The position numbers were made by a program, and so were the translations under genes. Below the pieces are notes generated by a model. The model did no database searches. It was not told the DNA's origin and saw nothing but the letters and a program-made list of their open reading frames with translations. Below are positions 1-6,999 of a stretch of 8,377 bases of DNA, piece after piece. Numbering within the stretch: the stretch's first letter is position 1; each line of letters opens with the position of its first letter. Source of the stretch: JBCBXA01 sp039816825 (GTDB lineage Bacteria; Pseudomonadota; Alphaproteobacteria; Rhizobiales; Rhizobiaceae); NCBI GenBank assembly GCA_039816825.1, contig JBCBXA010000118.1, forward strand, positions 1 to 8,377, written 5' to 3'.

Positions 1-831
1 TCAGTGTTCCGACGAGCGATTGCCGTTACTGCCGTCTGTATGTCGATGCGCGGTTGGTGTGCTTTGAGGCTCAGTTTGTAGGCGAGTCGCCACTTGTTGA
101 AGACGTCAAAATAGCTATTTCGCTCTCGATTGATTCCCGAGAACGGTCTTGGAACCTCAGGTAAATCGGGCCCATCACTCGCCGGCGCATTCTGGCGGAT
201 GTAGGCGCATAGGATTTCCATGATTTGGATGTGATCGCGCGGGCTGTCTTGGGCGATGCGCTCCAGCGCGTAGATGGCGCCAACCCGCACCTCCATGTTG
301 GGTTCGGTGCGGTTGCACTCTTTTTCCGTGTCCCAGACGCTGCGCATGGCACCAAAGGTTCTCCACGGCCTTGTTGATGCGTTCGGTAACCAGTCCTTCT
401 TCCTGAGCTTTGGTTTGGCGCTCGACAGTGTGGACACGCAGGAGCGCTAGTGGTGCGCCGACGAGCGCGACCAAGGAGCCGGTAAGGCCGACCAGAGCGA
501 TGTAATGCATGCGGTAGGCGAGGGCCGCACCGTCTTTCGCTGCCGCATCATTCGGGTCAATCGGCGTTGGCAGGTCGCTCCAGAGCCCGAGGGTGCCCGA
601 AAGAGTGAACAGCAACAGTGCGAGCCAAAAGGGCGCGAGCAGGGCCGCCAGCACAATGAAGGCCTTCACGCCCCTGTGCTCTTGCGATGCCCAGATGGTC
701 AGCAGGCCGTCTTTGAAAATGCCGGCCTTGTTGATCGCCCAGGACGTCAGGACCAGCAGCACACCAAAGGCTGCCAGAAGCACAAAGGGCTGCGGCAGGG
801 GTATGATGAAATCGACGTGCAGTTCTGACAA
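1..831 (-). pseudogene. Pentapeptide-repeat-type membrane protein, frameshifted, 3' end outside window
   Basis: The frame opens with a TTG at 829-831, preceded by a Shine-Dalgarno-like AAAGGG. No in-frame ATG or GTG lies between the upstream stop and this TTG. Three hydrophobic segments (about residues 14-33, 56-82 and 108-132) are followed by a charged stretch ending RINKAVENL. At 354-356 the plus strand has AAA where AA would keep frame. Read with one base fewer, translation continues as GAMRSVWDTEKECNRTEPNM, then VGAIYALERIAQDSPRDHIQ, and stays open to the window edge. That continuation closely resembles the membrane-proximal region of alphaproteobacterial pentapeptide-repeat proteins (motifs TEPN-EVR-GAIYALERIAQDS, I-IQ-A-T-I-RR). 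The repeats themselves would lie beyond the left edge and are not seen. As written, the frame ends at about base 175 with an unrelated tail. It could be a real pseudogene or a one-base sequencing error in a short homopolymer; the protein's role is unknown. Confidence 0.72.
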
Positions 832-1013
832 ATCTTGACCCTTTACTTTGGACCAAGACTATCCGTTGCACAGTGCTCAGAAACAAGCTCAGTTTGAGAT
901 GGCTAACTAGTTCGGCCACAGGTCTGTTTCAGTGTGGAAGAGCGGTCAAATGAACCAAGGACCTGATGGCTAACGAGGCCCGAACTTCAACGCTGACCGC
1001 ACGGATGCATCCA

Positions 1014-1043
1014 TTGCCAATTGGTAGATTGGCAAGTTATGTT
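1014..1043 (+). promoter_or_regulatory. Operator-like inverted repeat overlapping a possible promoter
   Basis: TTGCCAAT (1014-1021) and ATTGGCAA (1028-1035) are perfect inverted repeats separated by six bases, the size and symmetry of a dimeric repressor site. TTGCCA (1014-1019) matches the -35 consensus at five of six positions. TTATGT (1037-1042) or TATGTT (1038-1043) stands 17-18 bases downstream as a weak -10. If this is a promoter, a bound repressor would cover its -35 and spacer, and the transcript would run into the terminator at 1098-1126. No candidate regulator gene adjoins it. The sequence could instead only form an RNA hairpin. Confidence 0.35.
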
Positions 1044-1047
1044 TTAG

Positions 1048-1126
1048 CCGGCGCGGAGAGCCAGTCTGCTCCGGAGTTTCCTGGATCAGTAGAGATCAAA
1101 AGCCCGGCGAGAGCCGGGTTTTTTTT
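1048..1126 (+). ncRNA. Candidate orphan small RNA of about 75-80 nt
   Basis: Between the possible promoter and the terminator lies a short stretch with no ORF; the first ATG (1039) meets a stop after two codons. It can fold into CGGAG (1054-1058) with CTCCG (1069-1073), followed by a short linker and the terminator hairpin. This is the architecture of a stand-alone trans-acting small RNA. I do not recognise it as a known family (not 6S, 4.5S, tmRNA or a riboswitch I can name). It might instead be the attenuated leader of the BCCT gene, 265 bases further on, although the distance argues against that. Only the terminator is firm; the 5' end is inferred. Confidence 0.3.
1098..1126 (+). terminator. 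Rho-independent terminator
   Basis: CCCGGC (1103-1108) and GCCGGG (1113-1118) form a six-base-pair G+C stem closed by a GAGA tetraloop (GNRA type), extended by flanking A-U pairs. A run of eight T follows (1119-1126). A textbook terminator on the plus strand. No plus-strand gene precedes it, so it ends either an unannotated small RNA or a decayed transcript unit. Confidence 0.88.
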
Positions 1127-1164
1127 ATGCGGTGACATGCTTATTTTTGGGCATGGGTAGGGGT

Positions 1165-1182
1165 GCCTCGTACGAGGCTTTT
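1165..1182 (+). repeat. Perfect 14-base palindrome plus T4
   Basis: GCCTCGTACGAGGC is self-complementary and is followed by four T. As RNA it gives a five-pair stem with a GTAC loop, so it could be a weak second terminator. As DNA it could be a protein-binding site. No further support for either reading. Confidence 0.3.
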
Positions 1183-1283
1183 ATCCAGTCATTCCACTAC
1201 GATTGTTTTGCGCACAAATGCCGTTCCGCCTTAACGCGCAGACCTCAAAAAACACGTTGCAGAATTGTGAGAAGCCGCGTCAC

Positions 1284-1302
1284 TTTGACCAATTGGGTCG
1301 AA
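1284..1302. promoter_or_regulatory. Possible operator dyad upstream of the BCCT gene
   Basis: TTTGACC (1284-1290) and GGTCGAA (1296-1302) are inverted repeats with six of seven positions paired and a five-base spacer, about 90 bases before the transporter start. TTGACC (1285-1290) resembles a -35 hexamer, but no good -10 lies 16-18 bases downstream. It is placed where a regulator of the transporter could bind. Weak evidence. Confidence 0.2.
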
Positions 1303-1390
1303 AAGGCGGTCCCAAAACCCGCGTCTGACGGTTTTAAAGCGTTGGCGTCCGGGTGATGAGGAGCTCAAAACTGTCGCAAGGGAGGCGCGG

Positions 1391-3238
1391 ATGAGTATCA
1401 AAAGACCATTCACAGATCTGGAAATTGAGACGCAGCCGTCCGGTTTCTACAAAGGGCACAGCCTGCCCATCGCTCTGCTATCCAAAGTGACGATGGTGGG
1501 CCTCGTGCTCTGGGCGATCATCTTTCCGGTCCATGCCACCCAGACGCTTGATGGTTGGAACTGGGCGACACTGCTCGGCTTCAACACCTTCTACATCATC
1601 GCGGTGGGCTTTTTCGCTTTCTTCCTGTTTGCCCTTGTTGTGCTGCCGGCTGGCAAGCGCAAACTGGGCGGAGCGGATACCAAGCCCGAGTTCTCCACCT
1701 TCTCGTGGTTCGCCATGATGTTTGGTGCGGGTCTCGGGGTCGGTCTGATGGTGTTCGCAACAGCTGAGCCCATCGGTCTTTGGGGGTCCAATCCGATTAC
1801 GGTGGCGCAGGGGGCAGAACCGAATACGCCTGCAGCCGTGCAGTCGGCGTTCCGTTATACGTTCCTGCACTTTGGTTTCCACGCCTGGGCCATCTATGTG
1901 ATCACCGGTCTGAGCCTGGCTTACTACGCCTACACCCGTAACATGCCACTGACGATCCGCACGGCTCTCACGCCGCTGCTGGGCCGTTTCTCCAATGGCT
2001 TTCTGGGCCATATTGTCGATGTGCTGGGCGTTGTCGCAACGATCCTCGGCGTGGCGGTGACCATTGGGTACGGCGTGAGCCAGTTTGTGGACGGTGTCTA
2101 CAACGTCACGGGCATGGAATGGCTGATGGGGCCAGCCGCGGAGGGTGCGGCACCATTGCCATCCACCGTGGGCCTTCTGGCCGCTCTGTTCGTCATTATG
2201 GGTCTGTCGATCCTCTCCGCCGTGTCGGGTGTTGGTCGGGGCATTAAGTATCTGTCCAACCTCAATCTGGTGCTCTCGTTCCTGCTGTTGCTGACCTTCA
2301 TTGTCTTCGGATCATTCCTGTTTTCGCTGACAACTTATGGAACGGCCCTAGCGGACTACATCATGCACTTCATTCCGCTCAGCTTTGAGGCCTACAGCCC
2401 GCTTTCGCAGGGCGCGTTCGAAGCTTCATTGCCAGCGGAAGCGCAGGTGGCAGCCGGTGCCCTTTATGAAGGCGCCACAAACGCCTGGGGCAGCTTTGAC
2501 GGTTTCGTCGGTGGTCTGGAGGGTGATGCCGCCGCGCTGAGCCCCGAACTGAAGGCCGCTGCCTATGAGGCTGGCACGCAGGGTCGTCTGTTCGGCTGGC
2601 AGGCCGGTTGGACCACCTTCTACTGGGCTTGGTGGATTGCTTTCTCGCCCTTTGTTGGGCTGTTCCTGGCGCGCATCTCCAAGGGTCGCACGGTTCGGGA
2701 ATTCATCCTGGGATGCGTGATCGCACCGGCTCTGGTCTGCTTTGCGTGGATGGCAGTCCTTGGCGGCACTGCGGTGAATGCTGAACTCACTGGAGTTGCG
2801 GATGGGGCGATCATTGCTGCGTCCAACACCAACAAGCTGTTCGTCACGCTCGGCATGATTGTGCCAGAGTGGCTGCTGGGTGCGGTCATCATCACGTGCG
2901 TGGTGCTCATCATGACGTTCCTCGTAACGTCGGCTGACTCCGGCATTCTGGTGATGAACACCATCATGTCCGGTGGCGCGACCGAGACCGGCATCAAGCA
3001 CCGCATCATCTGGGGGCTCATCCTCACCGGTGTGATTGGCAGCCTTCTGGTCGCCGGTGCGCTTGATCCCGACAATGCGGACGCCCTTGCTCCACTTCAG
3101 GACGCTATGATCGTTGGTGCGCTGCCCTTCACATTCGTGATGGTGTTGATGGCTGTTGCGCTGGCCAAGGCGCTCTTCAACGACAGCCGCCGCGAGCGTG
3201 CTTCGGGTGTCGATGTGGCCGCTCAGCCTGCTGAGTAG
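1391..3238 (+). CDS. BCCT family transporter (betaine/choline/carnitine type)
   Basis: A 615-residue inner-membrane protein with about twelve hydrophobic helices. It is assigned to the BCCT family by the helix-3 glycine segment FGAGLGVGLMVFATAEP (residues 111-127) and the family signature GWTTFYWAWWIAFSPF, continuing to FLARISKGRTVREFILG (406-441). BCCT carriers take up trimethylammonium-type solutes such as glycine betaine, choline, carnitine or DMSP, usually driven by Na+; the substrate here cannot be read from sequence. By eye, Phe161 (HFGFHAW) and Phe418 (IAFSP) stand where many members have Trp, in regions lining the substrate path. Residues about 332-402 form an Ala/Glu/Asp-rich loop before the signature, roughly 50 residues longer than usual. 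The ATG follows a strong Shine-Dalgarno AAGGGAGG (1378-1385) at five bases. The gene appears monocistronic, with its own terminator. The C-tail is short, without the long charged sensor tail of BetP. Confidence 0.95.
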   Translation: MSIKRPFTDLEIETQPSGFYKGHSLPIALLSKVTMVGLVLWAIIFPVHATQTLDGWNWATLLGFNTFYIIAVGFFAFFLFALVVLPAGKRKLGGADTKPEFSTFSWFAMMFGAGLGVGLMVFATAEPIGLWGSNPITVAQGAEPNTPAAVQSAFRYTFLHFGFHAWAIYVITGLSLAYYAYTRNMPLTIRTALTPLLGRFSNGFLGHIVDVLGVVATILGVAVTIGYGVSQFVDGVYNVTGMEWLMGPAAEGAAPLPSTVGLLAALFVIMGLSILSAVSGVGRGIKYLSNLNLVLSFLLLLTFIVFGSFLFSLTTYGTALADYIMHFIPLSFEAYSPLSQGAFEASLPAEAQVAAGALYEGATNAWGSFDGFVGGLEGDAAALSPELKAAAYEAGTQGRLFGWQAGWTTFYWAWWIAFSPFVGLFLARISKGRTVREFILGCVIAPALVCFAWMAVLGGTAVNAELTGVADGAIIAASNTNKLFVTLGMIVPEWLLGAVIITCVVLIMTFLVTSADSGILVMNTIMSGGATETGIKHRIIWGLILTGVIGSLLVAGALDPDNADALAPLQDAMIVGALPFTFVMVLMAVALAKALFNDSRRERASGVDVAAQPAE

Positions 3239-3270
3239 GCGCCCATCTGATCACATGATGTGGACGATGA

Positions 3271-3300
3271 AGCGGGGCCCATTGGGCCCCGTTTTTCTTT
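3271..3300 (+). terminator. Rho-independent terminator of the BCCT gene
   Basis: CGGGGCCC (3273-3280), loop ATT, GGGCCCCG (3284-3291), then a T-rich tract TTTTTCTTT to 3300. It lies 34 bases after the transporter stop codon. The minus-strand side lacks a U tract, so it mainly stops the plus strand, although the stem also lies just beyond the end of ung on the other strand. Confidence 0.9.
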
Positions 3301-3309
3301 CGACTTCTC

Positions 3310-3987
3310 TTAGTCTACCCGCCAGTCGATCGGCGTCATGGCTTGGTTCTCTAGAAACGCATTGGCCTTGGAGAACGGCCTGGTGCCGAAGAAGCCGTTA
3401 TGGGCGCTGAGGGGCGAAGGGTGAACCGATTTCAGGACCAGATGCCGGTTCGTGTCGACGAAGGCGGCTTTCTTCTGGGCGTAGGAGCCCCAGAGGATGA
3501 AGACAGATGGCGTGTTGCGCTCGGCCACCAATCGAATGACGGCATCAGTGAACTGCTCCCACCCCTGTCCGCGATGCGACGCCGCCTTGTGCGCTTCGAC
3601 CGTCAGGACTGAGTTGAGCAGCAACACCCCCTGGTCGGCCCATTTCTGGAGATTTCCGTGGGGGGCAGGGGCGATGCCGATATCGGTTTGAAGTTCGGTG
3701 TAGATGTTGACCAAGGAGGGCGGCACGCGAACACCTTGCGGCACCGAGAAGCTAAGACCGTGGGCCTGGCCGGGCCCATGATAGGGATCCTGGCCAAGAA
3801 TGACGACTTTTACCTGGTCAAGGGGCACCGCATCCAAGGCGGCAAACCAGTGGGCGGGCCGTGGGAAGATGGTCTTTCCGGCGTTGCGCTCAGACTGAAG
3901 AAACGCTTTCAGCGCCTGCATGGACGGAGAAGCGAACTCCGGTCGCAGGGGTTCGCGCCAGCTTTCATGAAGCTGAATGTCTGCCAA
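3310..3987 (-). CDS. ung: Uracil-DNA glycosylase, family 1
   Basis: This cytoplasmic base-excision repair enzyme removes uracil from DNA by cleaving the N-glycosidic bond. The 225-residue protein is full length for the family. It shows the water-activating motif GQDPYHGPGQAHGLSFSV (residues 65-82), with catalytic Asp67 and Phe80 stacking on uracil. LLLNS carries the uracil-reading Asn125, and HPSPLSAH (189-196) holds catalytic His189 and the DNA-intercalating Leu193. The start is a TTG at 3985-3987: it sits five bases after a strong Shine-Dalgarno AAGGGAGG, and no in-frame ATG lies just upstream. The gene converges with the BCCT gene and diverges from the diguanylate cyclase across 168 bases. 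It appears to be a single-gene unit. Confidence 0.97.
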   Translation of the reverse strand: MADIQLHESWREPLRPEFASPSMQALKAFLQSERNAGKTIFPRPAHWFAALDAVPLDQVKVVILGQDPYHGPGQAHGLSFSVPQGVRVPPSLVNIYTELQTDIGIAPAPHGNLQKWADQGVLLLNSVLTVEAHKAASHRGQGWEQFTDAVIRLVAERNTPSVFILWGSYAQKKAAFVDTNRHLVLKSVHPSPLSAHNGFFGTRPFSKANAFLENQAMTPIDWRVD

Positions 3988-4155
3988 ATTGGCCTCCCTT
4001 TGTTTCCTGCGCTTTCAAAGCACGATGCTCTGGCCGGGAAACGCGGCAAGGCGCGTCGCTCACAACTTTATCGATTTCGAAACCACGTTGGCAGTGGGGT
4101 CGCCCGGCAGCCGCAGTAGAGACCGATGTTTTACTTTTTTGCCTAGCGTCAACTT

Positions 4156-4932
4156 ATGAGCGGGAAGTTGTCCATTCCAATCGTTGCGCGCTGCCTGATC
4201 GGGTCAATACCAATTCTGGTGCCGGCCATGATTGGGGCGTCCATTGCGGCTTACCTGCTGGCCGCCAAGTTTGGGCCGGTGGTCCAGGCCAGCGCTATGG
4301 CCGATGCTCCTCTGGCTGCTTTCATCGTCGGACTGCCGATTGCCTTCTACCTGCGCTGGCAGGCGTTTAGGCTGGAGGCTGCCAATGAGCAGCTCAAGGA
4401 TGCGCTGCAGACCGTAGAAGCCGCCCGCCAGGAAGCCATGGCACGGGCGTCCATTGATGGCCTGACCGGCCTTCTCAATCGCAACGCCTATTTTGAGGCG
4501 GCAGAGAATGCGCATGCAATTGCCGCGAGAAGCGTCGTGCTGATGATGGACCTCGACCACTTTAAAGGCATCAACGACACCTACGGACACGGCGCCGGCG
4601 ACGATGTGTTGGTGGCCAGTGCAGCCAAGCTCAAGGCTATTCTTCGCAGGGGTGACATTGTGGGCCGAATTGGCGGCGAAGAGTTTGCCATCATGTTGCC
4701 TGACACCACCCTAAGGGAAGGGCTGGGGATTGCCGATGCGATCCTTAAGACCTTCGAGGGCCAGCCAGCAATGCTGCAGGATGGTCGCTTGGTTGATAGC
4801 ACCATCAGCGTCGGGGTTGCCGCTGGTCTCTCGGAAGATGATCTTCGCAACATGCACAAGACGGCTGACGAGTCGCTTTATCGCGCCAAGGCGGCGGGTC
4901 GAAATCGCGTGGTCTTGGCCGAGGCCGTTTGA
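4156..4932 (+). CDS. Membrane-anchored GGDEF diguanylate cyclase
   Basis: A 258-residue protein. Two N-terminal hydrophobic segments (about 13-37 and 51-66) are joined by a short loop, then a helical, probably coiled-coil linker (67-98), then one GGDEF domain (about 99-256). The active-site motif is GGEEF (173-177), which is competent in this family. The metal- and GTP-binding region MDLDHFKGIND (131-141) is intact. R164-R-G-D167, five residues before GGEEF, matches the RxxD inhibitory site for c-di-GMP. The enzyme should make c-di-GMP from two GTP at the inner face of the membrane, with product feedback. No recognisable sensor domain is present beyond the membrane hairpin. No clear ribosome-binding site precedes the ATG at 4156, so the start is less certain than the domain call. 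It is the first of six co-directional genes. Confidence 0.92.
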   Translation: MSGKLSIPIVARCLIGSIPILVPAMIGASIAAYLLAAKFGPVVQASAMADAPLAAFIVGLPIAFYLRWQAFRLEAANEQLKDALQTVEAARQEAMARASIDGLTGLLNRNAYFEAAENAHAIAARSVVLMMDLDHFKGINDTYGHGAGDDVLVASAAKLKAILRRGDIVGRIGGEEFAIMLPDTTLREGLGIADAILKTFEGQPAMLQDGRLVDSTISVGVAAGLSEDDLRNMHKTADESLYRAKAAGRNRVVLAEAV

Positions 4933-4985
4933 GGCTTTCCAGTTCTGACTTCTGAGTTGGGCTCGTCGTCTGCTAAAGACACAAC

Positions 4986-5411
4986 ATGCCAAGCCGCCTC
5001 ATTGACATTCAGACCGCTGGTCAGGGCCTGTATGAGTTCACTCATGCGGTGACTGAAAGCCTGCGGCATATGGGTGCGCTGGATGGGCTGTTGACCCTTT
5101 TCGTGCGGCACACATCCTGTTCCCTCCTCATTCACGAGAATGCCGATCCCGATGTGCAGAGCGATATGAGAGAGTTTTTCGCGCGCCTCGTTCCACCGAC
5201 AAACGATCCGTCGATGCACTATCTTTCCCACACGATGGAGGGTCCTGACGATATGCCCGCGCATATCAAGGCCGCTTTGACCCAGACTTCGGTGGGCGTT
5301 CCGGTGATGGATGGTCATATGGCGCTGGGAACCTGGCAGGGCATCTATCTGTTCGAGCACCGTGATCGACCTCATCGACGCCAGGTCGTTCTGCAGTTTA
5401 TGGCCGGTTGA
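4986..5411 (+). CDS. yjbQ: YjbQ family protein (UPF0047; secondary thiamine-phosphate synthase type)
   Basis: A 141-residue cytoplasmic protein of the usual family size. The diagnostic stretches are all present: HTSCSLLIHENADPDV (residues 42-57), EGPDDMPAHIK (85-95) and the signature ending LGTWQGIYLFEHR (114-126). Conserved His and Glu residues in these blocks are thought to bind a metal. E. coli YjbQ has weak thiamine-phosphate synthase activity, but the physiological role of the family is unsettled, so the enzymatic name is provisional. The ribosome-binding site before ATG 4986 is weak. The gene lies 53 bases after the diguanylate cyclase and 59 before the next gene, so co-transcription is possible. 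Confidence 0.92.
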   Translation: MPSRLIDIQTAGQGLYEFTHAVTESLRHMGALDGLLTLFVRHTSCSLLIHENADPDVQSDMREFFARLVPPTNDPSMHYLSHTMEGPDDMPAHIKAALTQTSVGVPVMDGHMALGTWQGIYLFEHRDRPHRRQVVLQFMAG

Positions 5412-5470
5412 ACTCGTGATCGCTTGCCTGAGCGCGTGTAACGGCTAGTTTCAAGCGTGAAGAGGTAGCC

Positions 5471-5749
5471 ATGTCATTTTTCAAAAAGCTCTTTGGTGGT
5501 TCCGATGGCGCGAAAGCGACCCCGAAACCAGTGGAAGTGTATAAGGATTTTTCCATCACCCCTGATCCGATGCAGGATGGCCAGCAATGGCGACTGGCAG
5601 GCTTCATCACCAAAACCGTGGACGGCGAAGAAAAGCGCCACCATCTCATCAGGGCCGATGTCTTTGCGAGCGCTGACCTTGCGGCCACCGCCATGGTCGC
5701 CAAGGCCCGCCTGGTGATTGATGAACAGGGTGACGGTTTGTTTCGCTGA
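5471..5749 (+). CDS. HlyU family protein
   Basis: A 92-residue small soluble protein starting MSFFKKLFGG. That opening, the central WRLAGFITKTVDGEEKRH, HLIRADVFAS, and the ending KARLVIDEQGDGLF are typical of the alphaproteobacterial HlyU family (Pfam PF10115 from memory). The family is named for a Vibrio haemolysin activator, but alphaproteobacterial members have no established DNA target. No helix-turn-helix is evident here, so the name should not be read as a proven regulator. AGAGGT stands shortly before the ATG at 5471. It is 33 bases from the thioesterase start that follows. Confidence 0.85.
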   Translation: MSFFKKLFGGSDGAKATPKPVEVYKDFSITPDPMQDGQQWRLAGFITKTVDGEEKRHHLIRADVFASADLAATAMVAKARLVIDEQGDGLFR

Positions 5750-5782
5750 CGATTGGGCAGTCGTGAGGCACGGGGGTATGCG

Positions 5783-6175
5783 ATGACAGATGAAGCCGAA
5801 CCCAAGGGGGAGTTGACGATCAGAACCGTTGCAAGGCCCGCCGACACGAACTCCAATGGCGACATATTTGGCGGTTGGGTGCTGAGCCAGATGGATATGG
5901 CCGGTGGTGTGGCCGGTCGCACCTGCGCAAAGGGGCGGGTCGTAACGGTGGCGCTGGACGCCATGAGCTTTATCCGCTCTGTGCAGGTTGGCGACGTGCT
6001 GTGTGTCTATACCGAGATCCAAAGCATGGGGCGCAGTTCGATGAAAATCCATGTCGAAGCCTATGCGCAGCGGTTTCTGACAGGCGTTCGCGAGAAGGTG
6101 ACCGATGCCATATTCACCTTTGTCGCCATCGACGACGACGGCAATCCTCGACCCATCGAGCCATTGGCAAACTGA
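5783..6175 (+). CDS. YciA-type acyl-CoA thioesterase (hotdog fold)
   Basis: It hydrolyses acyl-CoA to free acid and CoA in the cytoplasm. The 130-residue protein carries the family's active-site stretch, DTNSNGDIFGGWVLSQMDMA (residues 21-40), with the conserved Asp of SQMD at 38. Then come VTVALDAMSFIRSVQVGDV (54-72), the GR-S turn, and a C-terminal TDAIFTFVAIDDDGNPRP. I chose ATG 5783 over an in-frame TTG at 5753: MTDEAEPKGEL matches the family's N-terminus, and GGGGG at 5772-5776 is a serviceable ribosome-binding site. The ten extra residues from the TTG look non-conserved. It is tightly packed between the HlyU gene and the SDR gene, suggesting one transcript. Confidence 0.93.
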   Translation: MTDEAEPKGELTIRTVARPADTNSNGDIFGGWVLSQMDMAGGVAGRTCAKGRVVTVALDAMSFIRSVQVGDVLCVYTEIQSMGRSSMKIHVEAYAQRFLTGVREKVTDAIFTFVAIDDDGNPRPIEPLAN

Positions 6176-6214
6176 CGTTCGAAGGATGGAAAACCCCCAC
6201 AGGATTGAAGCCGC

Positions 6215-6910
6215 ATGAGTGAGCCTTTAGGCGTTGCGATCGTCTTGGGAGCCACTGGAGCCATTGGCGGCGCTGTTGCCGATAGGCTTCAGGTCAATGG
6301 GCAGTACGCAACTGTGCTGCGCTTCAGCCGGTCGTCTGAACCTCGCTTTGATCTCACCGACGAGGCGAGCATAAAGCGTTGCGCACAGATCGCTGCAGCT
6401 GCGGGCGATGTGCGTTTTGTGTTTGATGCCACGGGCTTTCTGCACAACGATACCATCGCTCCCGAGAAAGCGCTCCGCCAACTGACCGTCGATAGTATGC
6501 GGCTGAACTTCGAGCTTAACGCCATGGGCCCGGCTCTCGTGATGAAGCACTTTCTGCCCCTCTTCCCACGGGAAGGGCGATCTGTTTTTGCTACCCTTTC
6601 GGCCCGTGTGGGCTCGATCAGCGACAACGATCTTGGTGGCTGGCACAGCTATCGTGCGTCCAAGGCGGCTCTCAACCAGTTTGTGCGTTGTGCCGCTATC
6701 GAGCTTCGGCGCACCCATAAGGAGGCGATCTGTGTGGGCCTCCACCCCGGCACTGTGGAAAGCGATCTGTCGGCACCGTTCGCCAAGGCCGGATTGACTG
6801 TCAGACAGGCCGGCGAGGCTGCAACTGATCTACTCAGGGTTCTGGGACGGCTGACGCCCGGGGATACGGGCAAGCAGTTTGCCTATGATGGCCGGGAGGT
6901 CCCGGCCTAA
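6215..6910 (+). CDS. Short-chain dehydrogenase/reductase (C-factor-like SDR)
   Basis: A 231-residue Rossmann-fold oxidoreductase using NAD(P)(H). The cofactor loop is GATGAIG (residues 12-18, GxxGxxG pattern). Asn102 (LNAMG) is the helix-4 Asn, Ser134 lies in SARVGSISDN, and Tyr146-x3-Lys150 is in YRASK, completing the catalytic tetrad. LHPGTVESDL (177-186) is the usual post-catalytic PG motif. The pattern NAMGPALVMKHFLPL plus SARVGSISDN and GGW-SYRASKAALNQ is typical of the CsgA/C-factor-like SDR subgroup. The substrate is unknown. The NNAG motif of classical SDRs is replaced by DATG (71-74). The gene begins 39 bases after the thioesterase. Confidence 0.93.
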   Translation: MSEPLGVAIVLGATGAIGGAVADRLQVNGQYATVLRFSRSSEPRFDLTDEASIKRCAQIAAAAGDVRFVFDATGFLHNDTIAPEKALRQLTVDSMRLNFELNAMGPALVMKHFLPLFPREGRSVFATLSARVGSISDNDLGGWHSYRASKAALNQFVRCAAIELRRTHKEAICVGLHPGTVESDLSAPFAKAGLTVRQAGEAATDLLRVLGRLTPGDTGKQFAYDGREVPA

Positions 6911-6999
6911 GTGCCTTCTGGCCTTCCTCCTTCAAAGTCAGCAATATTTGTCCCATCGATCTGTGCTGCAAACGGAGCACCAGAACGAAGGGGTTAAGA

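Larger units (their letters stand above)
832..1390. other. Intergenic region with several dyads and a terminator
   Basis: This 559-base gap separates the divergent frameshifted gene (minus) from the BCCT gene (plus). I see no convincing protein gene; a 64-codon plus-strand frame at 966-1160 runs straight through the terminator and is not credible. From left to right it holds nothing I can name at 832-1010, an 8-bp inverted repeat at 1014-1035 overlapping a possible promoter, a 5-bp hairpin at 1054-1073, a strong terminator at 1098-1126, a CATGC/GCATG dyad at 1136-1155, a perfect 14-base palindrome at 1165-1178 followed by four T, and an imperfect dyad at 1284-1302. A strong ribosome-binding site for the BCCT gene ends the region. 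Confidence 0.7.

Noticed and set aside
966..1160. 64-codon plus-strand ORF in the first intergenic region
   Set aside because: It reads through the strong terminator hairpin and T-tract, lacks a convincing ribosome-binding site and resembles no known protein.
1098..1390. Riboswitch controlling the BCCT gene
   Set aside because: The terminator is 265 bases before the start codon, I recognise no aptamer motif, and no alternative anti-terminator pairing stood out.
3988..4155. Promoter or regulatory elements between ung and the diguanylate cyclase
   Set aside because: Both divergent genes must be transcribed from here, but I could not pick hexamers or a dyad above background.
5753..5782. TTG at 5753 as start of the thioesterase
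   Set aside because: It adds ten non-conserved residues. ATG 5783 has a nearer purine-rich site and gives the usual family N-terminus.
6963..6980. GTGCT-N8-AGCAC dyad before the AraC gene as a terminator or operator
   Set aside because: The stem is only five pairs, there is no T-tract, and nothing else supports it.
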